Part shown: one piece after another, positions 32,351 to 40,179 of the stretch | How the letters are laid out: each line of letters starts with the position of its first letter | Position numbering within the stretch: position 1 is the first letter of the stretch | Translations under genes and position numbers: made by a program | IMG/VR virus record: IMGVR_UViG_3300042868_006771 | Location: 1 to 54,113 of that record | DNA length: 54,113 nt | Reading direction: 5' to 3' (one strand) | DNA from: a virus | The notes under the pieces: generated by a model | The model's database searches: none | What the model saw: the letters and a program-made list of their open reading frames with translations, nothing else | What the model was told of the DNA's origin: nothing

Positions 32351-33739
32351 ATGAATGACATTGACTTCTCACACAAACAATTCAACGGTATCACTGTGGC
32401 AGCCGATTGGATAAGGGACCTTGAAGCATCTGACAGTCGCTTGCACAAAGAACGAGTGATTGAAAAAGCCTTGATGGCCTCAAAGTTGGGCAGTGCCAAC
32501 GCTCAGTGTTTTTTGTTCAACTGCTACCAAGCATACAATCCTTACTATACATTCCATGTGAAACAAGTGCCCGAGAGCGAAGGCATTGAACATGCTGAAA
32601 ATCCCTGGCCTGTGTTCTGGGGCTTGCTGGAAGGCCTGCGCACACGATCATTCTCTGGACATCGCGCTAGAGATGCTATCCTGGAAACAATGAAACGTTT
32701 TGATAGCCTAGAGTGGAACAATCTTTGTAGACGTGTTATTACCAAAGACCTGCGATGCGGCATTTCAGAGAAAACACTTAACAAGGTGTTGGGCAAGACA
32801 GAGTGGAAAATTCCTGTGTTTACTTGCCAACTGGCACAAGACAGCACAGACCAGCCCAAGAAGTTAAAAGGCATCAAACGCCTGGAGTGCAAACTGGACG
32901 GTGTGCGTGTGTTGGCAGTGATTGAAGATGGCGATGTCACACTGTACAGCCGCAATGGCAAGGTGTTTGAAAATTTTCCTGAAATTGAAGAGGCCATCAA
33001 GCAACACAGCACCAAGTTCATGCTGGGCGACGGCGGCGGTCACAGGGTGCATCAACGTGTAGTGCTGGATGGCGAGATTGTGGGCGAGAGTTTTCAGAAG
33101 TTGATGAAGCAAGCACATCGCAAAAGCAATGCAGTGACCACAGGCATGACCTATCATATCTTTGACATGTTGCCCTTGGCTGCATTCCAAGAAGGTCACT
33201 TCAACGCACAACAACACAAACGAATCGAGTCCTTGGAACGTGCTCGAGTGAAACTGCCCGAAGATGGTCCTATCCAGATCATGAACGGCCTGGATGTGGA
33301 CTTGGACACAGCCGAAGGACATGACATCATGCAACGCTATGCCGAAGCTGCCGTGGAAGGTGGTTTTGAAGGCATCATGATCAAAAGCATGGACGCCCCG
33401 TACCTGTGCAAACGCACCGATTACTGGATGAAATGGAAACCCACAATCACAGTTGATTTGAAAATTGTGGGTTTCGAACAAGGTACTGGTCGCAATGCTG
33501 ACCGGTTGGGTGCTATAATATGTGAAGGAGATGACAATGGAAGACATATCTGTGTTAATGTTGGTAGTGGCCTGTCTGATGGCGACAGGAATGAGTATTG
33601 GCGTAGCCGGGATCTTCTTCTTGGTCATTTGGTTGAGATCCAGGCTGATGCAGTTACGCAAAACCAAGACGGATCATACAGCCTGAGATTCCCAAGGTTT
33701 TTGCGTTTTAGAGATTTTGAAGCAGGAGAAAAAATATGA
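32351..33739 (+). CDS. ATP-dependent DNA ligase (gp30-like)
   Basis: 462-residue ligase that seals nicks in replication and repair. Nucleotidyl-acceptor motif I is LECKLDGVR with Lys181; motif Ia/III (LYSRNGKVFENFP), the V-L-D-G-E-I-V motif, EGIMIKS and the W-M-K-W-K-P motif V follow in order, with an OB-fold domain behind. The N-terminal ~160 residues form the DNA-binding domain as in T4 gp30. TAAATA stands 1 nt before the ATG with no Shine-Dalgarno. The next gene overlaps by 4 nt. Confidence 0.92.
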   Translation: MNDIDFSHKQFNGITVAADWIRDLEASDSRLHKERVIEKALMASKLGSANAQCFLFNCYQAYNPYYTFHVKQVPESEGIEHAENPWPVFWGLLEGLRTRSFSGHRARDAILETMKRFDSLEWNNLCRRVITKDLRCGISEKTLNKVLGKTEWKIPVFTCQLAQDSTDQPKKLKGIKRLECKLDGVRVLAVIEDGDVTLYSRNGKVFENFPEIEEAIKQHSTKFMLGDGGGHRVHQRVVLDGEIVGESFQKLMKQAHRKSNAVTTGMTYHIFDMLPLAAFQEGHFNAQQHKRIESLERARVKLPEDGPIQIMNGLDVDLDTAEGHDIMQRYAEAAVEGGFEGIMIKSMDAPYLCKRTDYWMKWKPTITVDLKIVGFEQGTGRNADRLGAIICEGDDNGRHICVNVGSGLSDGDRNEYWRSRDLLLGHLVEIQADAVTQNQDGSYSLRFPRFLRFRDFEAGEKI

Positions 33740-33897
33740 TATTATTGTATTTGTTCGTTGGTGCAGTCATGATGTTTGCAGCCGGTGAGTTGTATGCAAA
33801 ATACCGTGTGTCGGGAGATCGCAGAGACTTTTGGTTTGCAGTCACCGGTGTATTGCTTGGTGTGTTTAATTTACTTTGGGTCGCTCAGTTGACATAA
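33736..33897 (+). CDS. Small two-helix membrane protein (53 aa)
   Basis: Begins inside the ligase stop (ATGA). Two hydrophobic segments (MILLYLFVGAVMMFAAGELY and FWFAVTGVLLGVFNLLWVA) flank a short basic loop (KYRVSGDRR), giving a hairpin inner-membrane protein. Function unknown; a lysis-timing or superinfection role is possible. Preceded by AGGAGAAAA, a good ribosome site. Confidence 0.65.
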   Translation: MILLYLFVGAVMMFAAGELYAKYRVSGDRRDFWFAVTGVLLGVFNLLWVAQLT

Positions 33898-33901
33898 ATT
33901 G

Positions 33902-34309
33902 ATGAAATATTTTGCTTATGGTATGAACACTAACTTGGATCAAATGGCTGCCCGATGCCCGGGTGCTGTTTGTCTGGGTCCAGCATGGATTGAAGGCTAT
34001 GCTTTAGTATTCCGCCATTTTGCAGACATTGAGCCTGCGATAGAAAACTATTGTGATGGTGTGCTGTGGGAAATCACAGAAGACAACCTGGCGGCTCTGG
34101 ACCAACTGGAAGGCTATCCTTATCACTACACTCGTTTTTCGGTCATGGTGCATACTGACCGTGGATCAGACACTGCGTTGGTGTATCAAATGACTGACCA
34201 ATCCTACGAACAGCCGCCCAGTGGCCACTATTTCCGCATGGTGGCAGAGGGCTATGTGCAAAACAGTGTGCCTACCGATCAACTGGTTGCAAACTTGGAG
34301 TTGTCATGA
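33902..34309 (+). CDS. Gamma-glutamylcyclotransferase-like protein
   Basis: 135-residue GGCT/AIG2-fold protein from ATG 33902. The signature Y-F-A-Y-G-M-N (residues 4-10) forms the substrate loop, LDQLEGYPYHYTR holds the catalytic-region Glu, and YFRMVAEGY lies near the end. The family opens gamma-glutamyl amines or peptides to 5-oxoproline; the substrate here is unknown. Such proteins are common in T4-like phages. Confidence 0.75.
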   Translation: MKYFAYGMNTNLDQMAARCPGAVCLGPAWIEGYALVFRHFADIEPAIENYCDGVLWEITEDNLAALDQLEGYPYHYTRFSVMVHTDRGSDTALVYQMTDQSYEQPPSGHYFRMVAEGYVQNSVPTDQLVANLELS

Positions 34310-34578
34310 TTTATCTTGGTTTTAGTATGAGCAATCCTTGGGGTCGGCCCTTTGAGAATCTGTGGAATCGATCTGGGCTGATTACCAACCACAAGGCCTG
34401 GGAAATAGAACTACTGCAAACCCGTCAAGTAATTGGATTCGAATTCCGTTATACTCGACGACAAAGTCATGCTGGGTTGACCGTAGAACTGGCCGTGTTT
34501 GGTCGTAGCATATCATTCCAAATCTACGACACCCGTCATTGGAATCAGGAAACAGGTGCCTGGGAAGTGCATCTATGA
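34306..34578 (+). CDS. Conserved phage protein, function unknown
   Basis: 90-residue protein opening MIYLGFSMSNPWGRPFENLW, a pattern I associate with a small family in marine T4-like phages. Beta-rich C-terminus. It overlaps both neighbours by 4 nt (ATGA). Confidence 0.65.
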   Translation: MIYLGFSMSNPWGRPFENLWNRSGLITNHKAWEIELLQTRQVIGFEFRYTRRQSHAGLTVELAVFGRSISFQIYDTRHWNQETGAWEVHL

Positions 34579-35042
34579 CCAAGAAAATCTACTACGAAAA
34601 ACGTGGACGTAGGTATTATCCAGTAATGGAACATGACTATGAACTCATGGATGCCATGCCCCGAGGCAATCATTTGATCATGTGTTATCCTGGCGGACGT
34701 AGCACTCGCTACAACATTAATCCTGCACTAGCACCTATGATTGCGGCTGGCCGTGTGGCAGAAGATCGAATCAGTGAGGCTGTGCGTAAGGCCGGCGAAT
34801 GGCGTCCACGCCGTAAAGAACTCACAGTTGAACAACAACAGGCTTGGCAACGCTTGAACAAAGCCATGGGTGATGACGTCTACACCATTGAAATTGCCAG
34901 TGCCAGAGAAGTGGCCGAAGCCGGCTTAAAGGCCATGCAACAGGAAGCAGAACAATTATTAACCAATCCTGCTGTGCGACTGGCCTACGAGCAGTTTCTC
35001 TTTGTGTGTGAATTAACCAAGAAAAACATTGACAACGCCTGA
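34575..35042 (+). CDS. Phage protein, function unknown
   Basis: 155-residue basic protein from ATG 34575 (MTKKIYYEKRGRRYYPVMEH). A beta-like N-terminus (HLIMCYPGGRSTRYN) is followed by a long helical region with coiled-coil potential. No enzyme motif. Ends 14 nt before the -10 of a consensus promoter, which lies partly within its last codons. Confidence 0.6.
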   Translation: MTKKIYYEKRGRRYYPVMEHDYELMDAMPRGNHLIMCYPGGRSTRYNINPALAPMIAAGRVAEDRISEAVRKAGEWRPRRKELTVEQQQAWQRLNKAMGDDVYTIEIASAREVAEAGLKAMQQEAEQLLTNPAVRLAYEQFLFVCELTKKNIDNA

Positions 35043-35057
35043 TTTGTGCAGTATAAT
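35029..35057 (+). promoter_or_regulatory. Perfect consensus sigma70 promoter
   Basis: TTGACA (35029-35034), 17-bp spacer, TATAAT (35052-35057). Transcription should begin near 35064, at the start of a structured RNA. Confidence 0.88.
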
Positions 35058-35063
35058 AACTGT

Positions 35064-35236
35064 GCATGACCAGGGAGGTGGGTTGTTTAATGGGCACTGT
35101 AGGAATAGATCTGCAACCGGTCCTGCTGTGCGCCGTGGCATCAGAAACATAAATCCCGTAGGATGAGACACTGGCTAGACCTGGCAACAGGTCAAAACCC
35201 AGGCTGGTACCCTGGGGAGTATGCCTTGTAGATAAA
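35064..35236 (+). ncRNA. Candidate structured RNA (sRNA or long leader)
   Basis: About 170 nt transcribed from a perfect promoter, with dense pairing. Stem A: 35092-35104 with 35121-35134 (12 bp, one bulge, one T-T mismatch). The loop of stem A contains CAACC (35114-35118), complementary to GGTTG (35081-35085), a potential pseudoknot. GGCAT (35137-35141) pairs with ATGCC (35221-35225) and encloses three hairpins: ATCC-CGTA-GGAT (35153-35164), GACCTG-GCAA-CAGGTC (35178-35193, GNRA loop) and CCCAGG...CCTGGG (35198-35216). CCAGGG (35070-35075) could alternatively pair with CCCTGG (35210-35215), giving a switch-like alternative. It may be a free RNA or the leader of the gene at 35256. I do not recognise it as tRNA, tmRNA, RNase P, SRP or a known riboswitch. 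Confidence 0.6.
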
Positions 35237-35255
35237 AACAGTGAGAAGGATAGCA

Positions 35256-35573
35256 ATGTCTGTCGAAATTGAAACCTCTGCGTTGAGTATGTTTGAATCC
35301 CTTGACTCTCTTAGAGCAACGCCCTTGGTCATGCACCGTATTCAGATCGAGTTGCGTGATATTGCCACATGGTATGCAGTAATACGTGAACTCAATCAAA
35401 TCGTTGGTGCCAACAACTGGCGAGGCCAAAATCATGTTCGACGACGATTGGAAAACCTGATCTGGGACGACAGCAAGACCATATGGGTTTGGTTTGATGT
35501 GCCTGATCAAAAGATTGCCACATGGTTGGCAGTTAAACTAGCCGTCACAGTCCGTATAACACCCAATAAATAA
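35256..35573 (+). CDS. Small phage protein downstream of structured RNA
   Basis: 105-residue protein from ATG 35256, preceded by GAAGGA. Starts MSVEIETSALSMFESLDSLR; helical with a Trp-rich C-terminal half (WDDSKTIWVWFDVPDQKIAT). No motif recognised. It may be controlled by the long structured leader directly upstream. Confidence 0.62.
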   Translation: MSVEIETSALSMFESLDSLRATPLVMHRIQIELRDIATWYAVIRELNQIVGANNWRGQNHVRRRLENLIWDDSKTIWVWFDVPDQKIATWLAVKLAVTVRITPNK

Positions 35574-35577
35574 ATCT

Positions 35578-37053
35578 ATGTTCCTCAGTTATTTTACATT
35601 GTTTACTGCTCTATCATTGAGCGTGGTCGCAGCCTGGTACAGTATACTGGGACTTACTGCTATTTTTGCTTCAGCAGTGATTCCCATCATAATCATGGGT
35701 GGTATACTAGAAGTGGCCAAGGTCACTGTCACAGTATGGTTGCACGAATACTGGCACCGTTGTAGACTACTGATGAAGTGTTATTTGGTACCGGCAGTGT
35801 GCATGCTCATGGTTATTACATCAATGGGCATCTTTGGCTTTTTGAGCAAAGCACACAGTGATCAAAATTTAATTAGCGGTGATGCACAAAGCAAGATTGC
35901 AATATATGATGAAAAAATCAAAACCCAAAAGGAAAATATTGAAGCAAACCGCAAGGCACTTAAACAGATGGATGAGGGAGTGGACCAGGTATTGGGCCGC
36001 TCAGCAGATGAAAAAGGTGCCGACAAGGCTGTGGCTCTGCGAAGAGCCCAGCAGAAAGAGCGTGTTAGACTTCAAAATGAAATACTTCAGTCGCAGAAGT
36101 CCATTGCAGAACTTAACGATGCCCGTGCGCCTATTGCCGCCGAGGTACGTAAGATCGAAGCAGAGGTTGGGCCAATTAAGTATATTGCGGCGTTCATCTA
36201 CGGTGACAACCCAGATGCCAACTTGTTAGAACGTGCTGTGCGTTGGGTTATCATTATATTGGTTGTGGTGTTTGATCCCTTGGCCATCATGATGGTGTTG
36301 GCATCAACAGAGAGCATGAAGTGGGAACGAGAACGGCGACTTCGCCCTGCTTACGAACCTGATGATGGTCCGCTAACTGATGCACAAGTTGCACAACTGC
36401 GTGAGACAGTCGAACCAGAATTGCCCAAGGGCAAGGTTGTTGAGACCAGCAAGTTGTTTGAGGATCCGCATCCGCCAGGGTGGATGTATGACGAACTGCA
36501 ATCAAATCCTCTCAACGAAGCAGAAGTAGAAGAAGTGATTGCTGAGTTCGACCAGGCACGTCACACCGAACCTGTGGTGTTCACTCCAGAATACTTAGAT
36601 GCATTGGCACAAGATGATGATCATGATGATCACGAGGATCCTAGAATACGAGCGGCCGTTAAACAATGGAAGAGTGAGAATCCTGATCGAACTATCAAAG
36701 AAGAACGTGCCAAACTTGCCCGAGGAAAAATTGACCAACTGCCCTGGATGCAATTGATAGCAGACAATGACCTAGGCAGAGAACCCACGTCAGGATTTGG
36801 TATCAGTTTTCCTGCCAATCCAGTCAAAGGCGACACATTCATGCGTGTGGATTCCATGCCCAACGTGCTGTACAAGTTCAATGGGCATCACTGGATTATT
36901 GTGGACAAAAACTTAACCGATAACTACACATACGACGATGCGTATATCGAGCATTTGATTGCCAAACTCACCAGCGGTGAATACGACCCAGACATGTTGA
37001 GTGACGCAGAAGCTGATGCTATTGCTCGTCGTGTACGACCCATCAACACATGA
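35578..37053 (+). CDS. Conserved phage membrane protein with coiled coil
   Basis: 491-residue inner-membrane protein. Two or three N-terminal helices (residues ~5-45) and one at ~65-90 are followed by a ~100-residue charged coiled coil (~95-200), a further transmembrane helix (WVIIILVVVFDPLAIMMVLA, ~222-241) and a long acidic cytoplasmic tail containing DDDHDDHEDP and a C-terminal beta domain. The same architecture is found in uncharacterised T4-like cyanophage proteins (recollection). TAAATA ends 5 nt before the ATG without a Shine-Dalgarno. Function unknown. Confidence 0.68.
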   Translation: MFLSYFTLFTALSLSVVAAWYSILGLTAIFASAVIPIIIMGGILEVAKVTVTVWLHEYWHRCRLLMKCYLVPAVCMLMVITSMGIFGFLSKAHSDQNLISGDAQSKIAIYDEKIKTQKENIEANRKALKQMDEGVDQVLGRSADEKGADKAVALRRAQQKERVRLQNEILQSQKSIAELNDARAPIAAEVRKIEAEVGPIKYIAAFIYGDNPDANLLERAVRWVIIILVVVFDPLAIMMVLASTESMKWERERRLRPAYEPDDGPLTDAQVAQLRETVEPELPKGKVVETSKLFEDPHPPGWMYDELQSNPLNEAEVEEVIAEFDQARHTEPVVFTPEYLDALAQDDDHDDHEDPRIRAAVKQWKSENPDRTIKEERAKLARGKIDQLPWMQLIADNDLGREPTSGFGISFPANPVKGDTFMRVDSMPNVLYKFNGHHWIIVDKNLTDNYTYDDAYIEHLIAKLTSGEYDPDMLSDAEADAIARRVRPINT

Positions 37054-37907
37054 TCCTAGTAACCGGCGACCGCGGCTTTATCGGCAGCGAACTTAAACAG
37101 TATCTCATCCAGGCAGGACACGATGTACATGGTCTTGACTGGGACACACGTGGACGCACATACACAGCACAAACACCAGTAGAATGGATATTTCACATGG
37201 GTGCCATCAGCGAAACCAATGCTGACAACTGGGCGGATATTGTACGTAAGAACATAAAAGACACACAGGATTGGATAACAACTGCTGAACGGTGGCGATG
37301 TGGTATCACCTATGCGTCTAGTGCCAGTGTGTATGGTCCTTGGTCAAACAGTCCCGAATGGGGTCCAGTACAACCACAGCACATGTATGGTGTCAGCAAG
37401 TTGGCTATTGACAACTGGGTGGCCACGCAGAACTTTACAGTGCCTGTGCAGGGCATGAGATTCTTCAATGTATATGGGTGTAACGAAGGACATAAGGCAC
37501 AGCCCAGTCCTATACGTACATATATGAAACGAGCCATTGCAGGGCAACCACTCACTGTGTGGAATCACAATGGCCGCTTGGGCACAAGAGATTTTGTCAG
37601 CGTAGACGATTGTATCTCGGCTATGATGCAGTTGAAAGCGGCCAAGGTAAGTGGAGTATACAACATTGGCACCGGGCGACAACTTACGTTTGAGGACATT
37701 GCACACAGCGTACAACGCCGGTTTGACAATATACCAGTGGTATCAGAACCCATGCCCGAGCACATGGTAGAGAAATATCAGTGGGAAAGTTGTGCGGATT
37801 TAAATAAACTGCAATCCACAATATCTTGGAATCCACAGTCGGTGGATCAGTGGCTAGACAAAAACTTTGACACCCTTTATAATAAGATCATAAATGAAAA
37901 CACCTGA
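37050..37907 (+). CDS. NAD-dependent sugar epimerase/dehydratase (HldD-like)
   Basis: 285-residue short-chain (extended SDR) enzyme acting on nucleotide sugars. The cofactor loop G-D-R-G-F-I-G is at residues 6-12, HMGAISETNA and ASSASVYGPW follow, and the catalytic Y-G-V-S-K is near residue 113. HMGAISET resembles ADP-glyceromanno-heptose epimerase (HldD), which builds the LPS core, but the exact sugar is not determined. It overlaps the previous gene by 4 nt and clpX by 14 nt. Confidence 0.82.
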   Translation: MILVTGDRGFIGSELKQYLIQAGHDVHGLDWDTRGRTYTAQTPVEWIFHMGAISETNADNWADIVRKNIKDTQDWITTAERWRCGITYASSASVYGPWSNSPEWGPVQPQHMYGVSKLAIDNWVATQNFTVPVQGMRFFNVYGCNEGHKAQPSPIRTYMKRAIAGQPLTVWNHNGRLGTRDFVSVDDCISAMMQLKAAKVSGVYNIGTGRQLTFEDIAHSVQRRFDNIPVVSEPMPEHMVEKYQWESCADLNKLQSTISWNPQSVDQWLDKNFDTLYNKIINENT

Positions 37908-39105
37908 AACCTTAGACAACTGTAGTTTCTGCGGCAAGCACAAAGATAGTGTAGCCAAACTCATAGTAGGCAATGAAGTAAGCATCTGCAATGAGTGTGT
38001 GGACTTGTGTCAGACCTTGCTCAAAGACGAACTGCCTGAAAAATCAAAAGACATCACAAATGACACCTTGGATCCTAGATCCATTAAAGATCATTTGGAT
38101 CAATACGTAATTGGACAAGATCATGCCAAAATGGTGTTGAGCGTGGCCATTGCCAATCACTACAAACGCATAGCCAATGCAGATCCTGACACTGAAATTG
38201 AAAAAGCCAACATTCTCATGCTTGGGCCCACAGGCTCAGGTAAAACATTGTTGGCACGTACTGTGGCACGTTATTTGGATGTGCCATTTGTTATTGCAGA
38301 TGCCACTAGCTTGACCGAAGCAGGATATGTGGGCGACGATGTGGAAAGTTTGATCACAAGACTGTACACAGCCGCTGGTGGTGATGTGGCAAAAACACAG
38401 CGCGGCATTGTGTTCATTGATGAAATTGACAAGATCAGCCGACGTAGCGAGAGTGCCAGTATCACCCGAGATGTGAGTGGAGAGGGCGTACAACAAGCCT
38501 TGCTCAAATTGGTAGAAGGCACCAAGTGCAGAATCACACCACAAGGTGGTCGCAAGCATCCAGCAGGTGAAACTGTGGAAATTGACACCGCCAACATACT
38601 ATTCATTGCCGGTGGTGCGTTTGTGGGCCTGGACAACATTGTAAAGAGCCGTGTGAAAGGTACATCAATTGGATTCTCTGCACAGGTTGTGGCAGACAGC
38701 ACCAGTGTGACCTTGGACAAAACCACACCTGAAGACCTGATCAAGTTTGGCATGATCCCAGAGTTTGTGGGACGTTTCCCCAGTTGGGTTGCACTGGCAG
38801 AACTCAGCAAAGCAGACTTGGTACGCATCTTGCAAGACGTCAAACACAGTTATGTCAGCCAGTATCAATGGATATTCAACCGTGATCAAGTTGAATTAGA
38901 ATTCAGCGCAGACAGCTTGGATTTGATTGCCGAGCGTACTATCGCCAACAAAACTGGTGCCCGTGGCTTGCACAGTGAACTTGAACGTGTGCTGTTGCCA
39001 CACATGTACAATTTAACACGCTATCGCAAAGGCGGAATACAGACTCTAAATATCAACACTGACCTGGTAAATAATCCTGAATCACTTCGGGAAATAAATG
39101 AATAA
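37894..39105 (+). CDS. clpX: ClpX ATPase (ClpP unfoldase)
   Basis: 403-residue, apparently complete ClpX. Zinc-binding cysteines C10, C13, C32 and C35 form the substrate/adaptor-binding domain; Walker A GPTGSGKT is at 111-118, the substrate-gripping pore loop GYVG at 144-147, Walker B IVFIDEID at 172-179, the RKH loop at 220-222 and sensor-2 GARGL near 357. The ClpP-docking I-G-F tripeptide is retained at 259-261, so the protein should dock on host ClpP. No clpP is in the window. It may redirect host proteolysis or act as a chaperone in virion assembly (inference). It overlaps the bS21 gene by 8 nt. Confidence 0.95.
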   Translation: MKTPETLDNCSFCGKHKDSVAKLIVGNEVSICNECVDLCQTLLKDELPEKSKDITNDTLDPRSIKDHLDQYVIGQDHAKMVLSVAIANHYKRIANADPDTEIEKANILMLGPTGSGKTLLARTVARYLDVPFVIADATSLTEAGYVGDDVESLITRLYTAAGGDVAKTQRGIVFIDEIDKISRRSESASITRDVSGEGVQQALLKLVEGTKCRITPQGGRKHPAGETVEIDTANILFIAGGAFVGLDNIVKSRVKGTSIGFSAQVVADSTSVTLDKTTPEDLIKFGMIPEFVGRFPSWVALAELSKADLVRILQDVKHSYVSQYQWIFNRDQVELEFSADSLDLIAERTIANKTGARGLHSELERVLLPHMYNLTRYRKGGIQTLNINTDLVNNPESLREINE

Positions 39106-39322
39106 ACCACACGCTAGATCAGTATTAGTCCAAGACGGTAACATTGAAAAGGCCCTGCGCAAGTTCAAGAAAAAAGTACAGAATTCTGGCATACTAAATG
39201 ATCTCCGCGAACGTGAATTTTACATCAAGCCCACTACAGCCCGCAAACTCAAACGCAGTGCAGCCAAGAATCGCTGGCGCAAACAACTAGAAGCCCAACA
39301 ACTCCCGCCACGCACCTACTGA
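39098..39322 (+). CDS. rpsU: Ribosomal protein bS21
   Basis: 74-residue bS21 homologue. SVLVQDGNIEKALRKFKKKV and LREREFYIKPTTARK match the two conserved helices and the R-R-E-F-Y-E-K-P-T motif of bacterial bS21, with the basic C-terminal extension intact. On the ribosome bS21 lies next to the anti-Shine-Dalgarno end of 16S rRNA and influences initiation; phage copies are thought to replace the host protein. The gene starts inside clpX and is followed without gap by the next gene. Confidence 0.9.
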   Translation: MNKPHARSVLVQDGNIEKALRKFKKKVQNSGILNDLREREFYIKPTTARKLKRSAAKNRWRKQLEAQQLPPRTY

Positions 39323-39567
39323 TGTACATTGAGTTTGGTTTGCAAAATCAAGGCTATTATCATGATCGAGAACTCATCGAAACATCTATGAAAATGTGGT
39401 ACGAACAATACCACATCGAATATCGTACAAAACCAGCAAGACTAAAGTTGAGAGTCACCTTTGATCATGATGAGTCCTATACATTTTGGGCCATGACTTG
39501 GAACCCCAAACAGCACAAGATTCTTGCTCGATATCGCATTGTGTCTGATCTAAATAACAAAATATAA
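39322..39567 (+). CDS. Small phage protein
   Basis: 81-residue protein (MYIEFGLQNQGYYHDRELIE), start overlapping the bS21 stop (TGATG). Aromatic-rich and beta-like with no recognised motif. Last gene of the clpX-rpsU unit. Confidence 0.6.
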   Translation: MYIEFGLQNQGYYHDRELIETSMKMWYEQYHIEYRTKPARLKLRVTFDHDESYTFWAMTWNPKQHKILARYRIVSDLNNKI

Positions 39568-39580
39568 TTCTGGTTTGTGT

Positions 39581-39592
39581 TATAATAAATAC
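39581..39592 (+). promoter_or_regulatory. Promoter element for hsp20
   Basis: TATAAT (39581-39586) overlaps a late-type ATAAATAC (39585-39592). No convincing -35 is seen, so the late-type reading is slightly preferred. It gives a leader of about 60 nt. Confidence 0.5.
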
Positions 39593-39655
39593 TGTTGTAG
39601 TGCCCATGGTGGGGCTACAATTCAAAGTCATCTTGCTTAATAAAGGAGAAAACAA
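39593..39655 (+). promoter_or_regulatory. hsp20 5' leader, possible ROSE-like thermometer
   Basis: The leader holds an upstream hairpin around 39596-39618 and then TTGCTT (39633-39638), which can pair with AAGGAG (39643-39648), the Shine-Dalgarno, through a stem containing one G-G opposition. U(U/C)GCU facing the Shine-Dalgarno with a G-G pair is the hallmark of ROSE elements that heat-control small Hsp genes. Read by eye only. Confidence 0.4.
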
Positions 39656-40114
39656 ATGACAAAAACTCTAACCCTTCGCACATTCGATCTTCCCGCAATT
39701 CACAAATTTGGTATCGGTTTCGATAACTTGTTTGATGATCTCATGCGTGTCAACGCCCAACAAGGCAACACCAACTATCCACCTTATGACATTGTGCAAA
39801 TCAATGATGATGAGTACATGATTAGTTTGGCTGTGGCTGGCTTTGGTCATGACAACCTAAATATAACCAAGGACAAAAAGACCTTGGTCATTGAAGGCAA
39901 ACACAGCCGTGAGACTGTGGACAGCGAAGACAGCACTGCAAAATACTTGCACAAAGGCATCAGCGAACGAAGTTTCCGCAGGGAATTTCAACTGGCTGAT
40001 CACGTGGAAATCAGCAATGCACATCTTGAACTTGGTATCTTGAATGTTCACTTGAAACGTGAAGTTCCTGAAGAAGCCAAACCAAAGACCATTGCGATCT
40101 CTTACAAAGAGTAA
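39656..40114 (+). CDS. Small heat-shock protein Hsp20 (IbpA-like)
   Basis: 152-residue sHsp. The alpha-crystallin domain covers ~40-135 (PYDIVQINDDEYMISLAVAG ... HLELGILNVHLKR), including the C-terminal I/L-x-V/I region, and the N-terminus resembles IbpA (GIGFDNLFDDL). It holds unfolding proteins, probably protecting phage proteins during heavy synthesis; hsp20 genes are frequent in marine T4-like phages. Strong Shine-Dalgarno AAAGGAG, possibly masked by the leader structure. Confidence 0.92.
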   Translation: MTKTLTLRTFDLPAIHKFGIGFDNLFDDLMRVNAQQGNTNYPPYDIVQINDDEYMISLAVAGFGHDNLNITKDKKTLVIEGKHSRETVDSEDSTAKYLHKGISERSFRREFQLADHVEISNAHLELGILNVHLKREVPEEAKPKTIAISYKE

Positions 40115-40127
40115 TATAATGTAAATA

Positions 40128-40153
40128 CAGTGACAGCAATCCTGCTGTCACTG
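40128..40153 (+). terminator. Strong hairpin between hsp20 and clpS
   Basis: Perfect 11-bp stem CAGTGACAGCA/TGCTGTCACTG with a 4-nt loop. It has no T tract on either strand, so it may be an attenuator or mRNA-processing/stabilising hairpin rather than a classical terminator. Confidence 0.6.
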
Positions 40154-40179
40154 ATTGAGCAACAATGCAAGGAATAGAA

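Noticed and set aside
32864-33667. 267-codon minus-strand ORF opposite the DNA ligase
   Set aside because: The ligase on the plus strand has all family motifs; the opposite frame has none and no ribosome site.
35066-35152. 28-codon ORF starting at the first ATG after the perfect promoter
   Set aside because: It has no protein-like pattern and covers the long paired stem; the pairing explains the region better than coding does. A leaderless leader peptide cannot be fully excluded.
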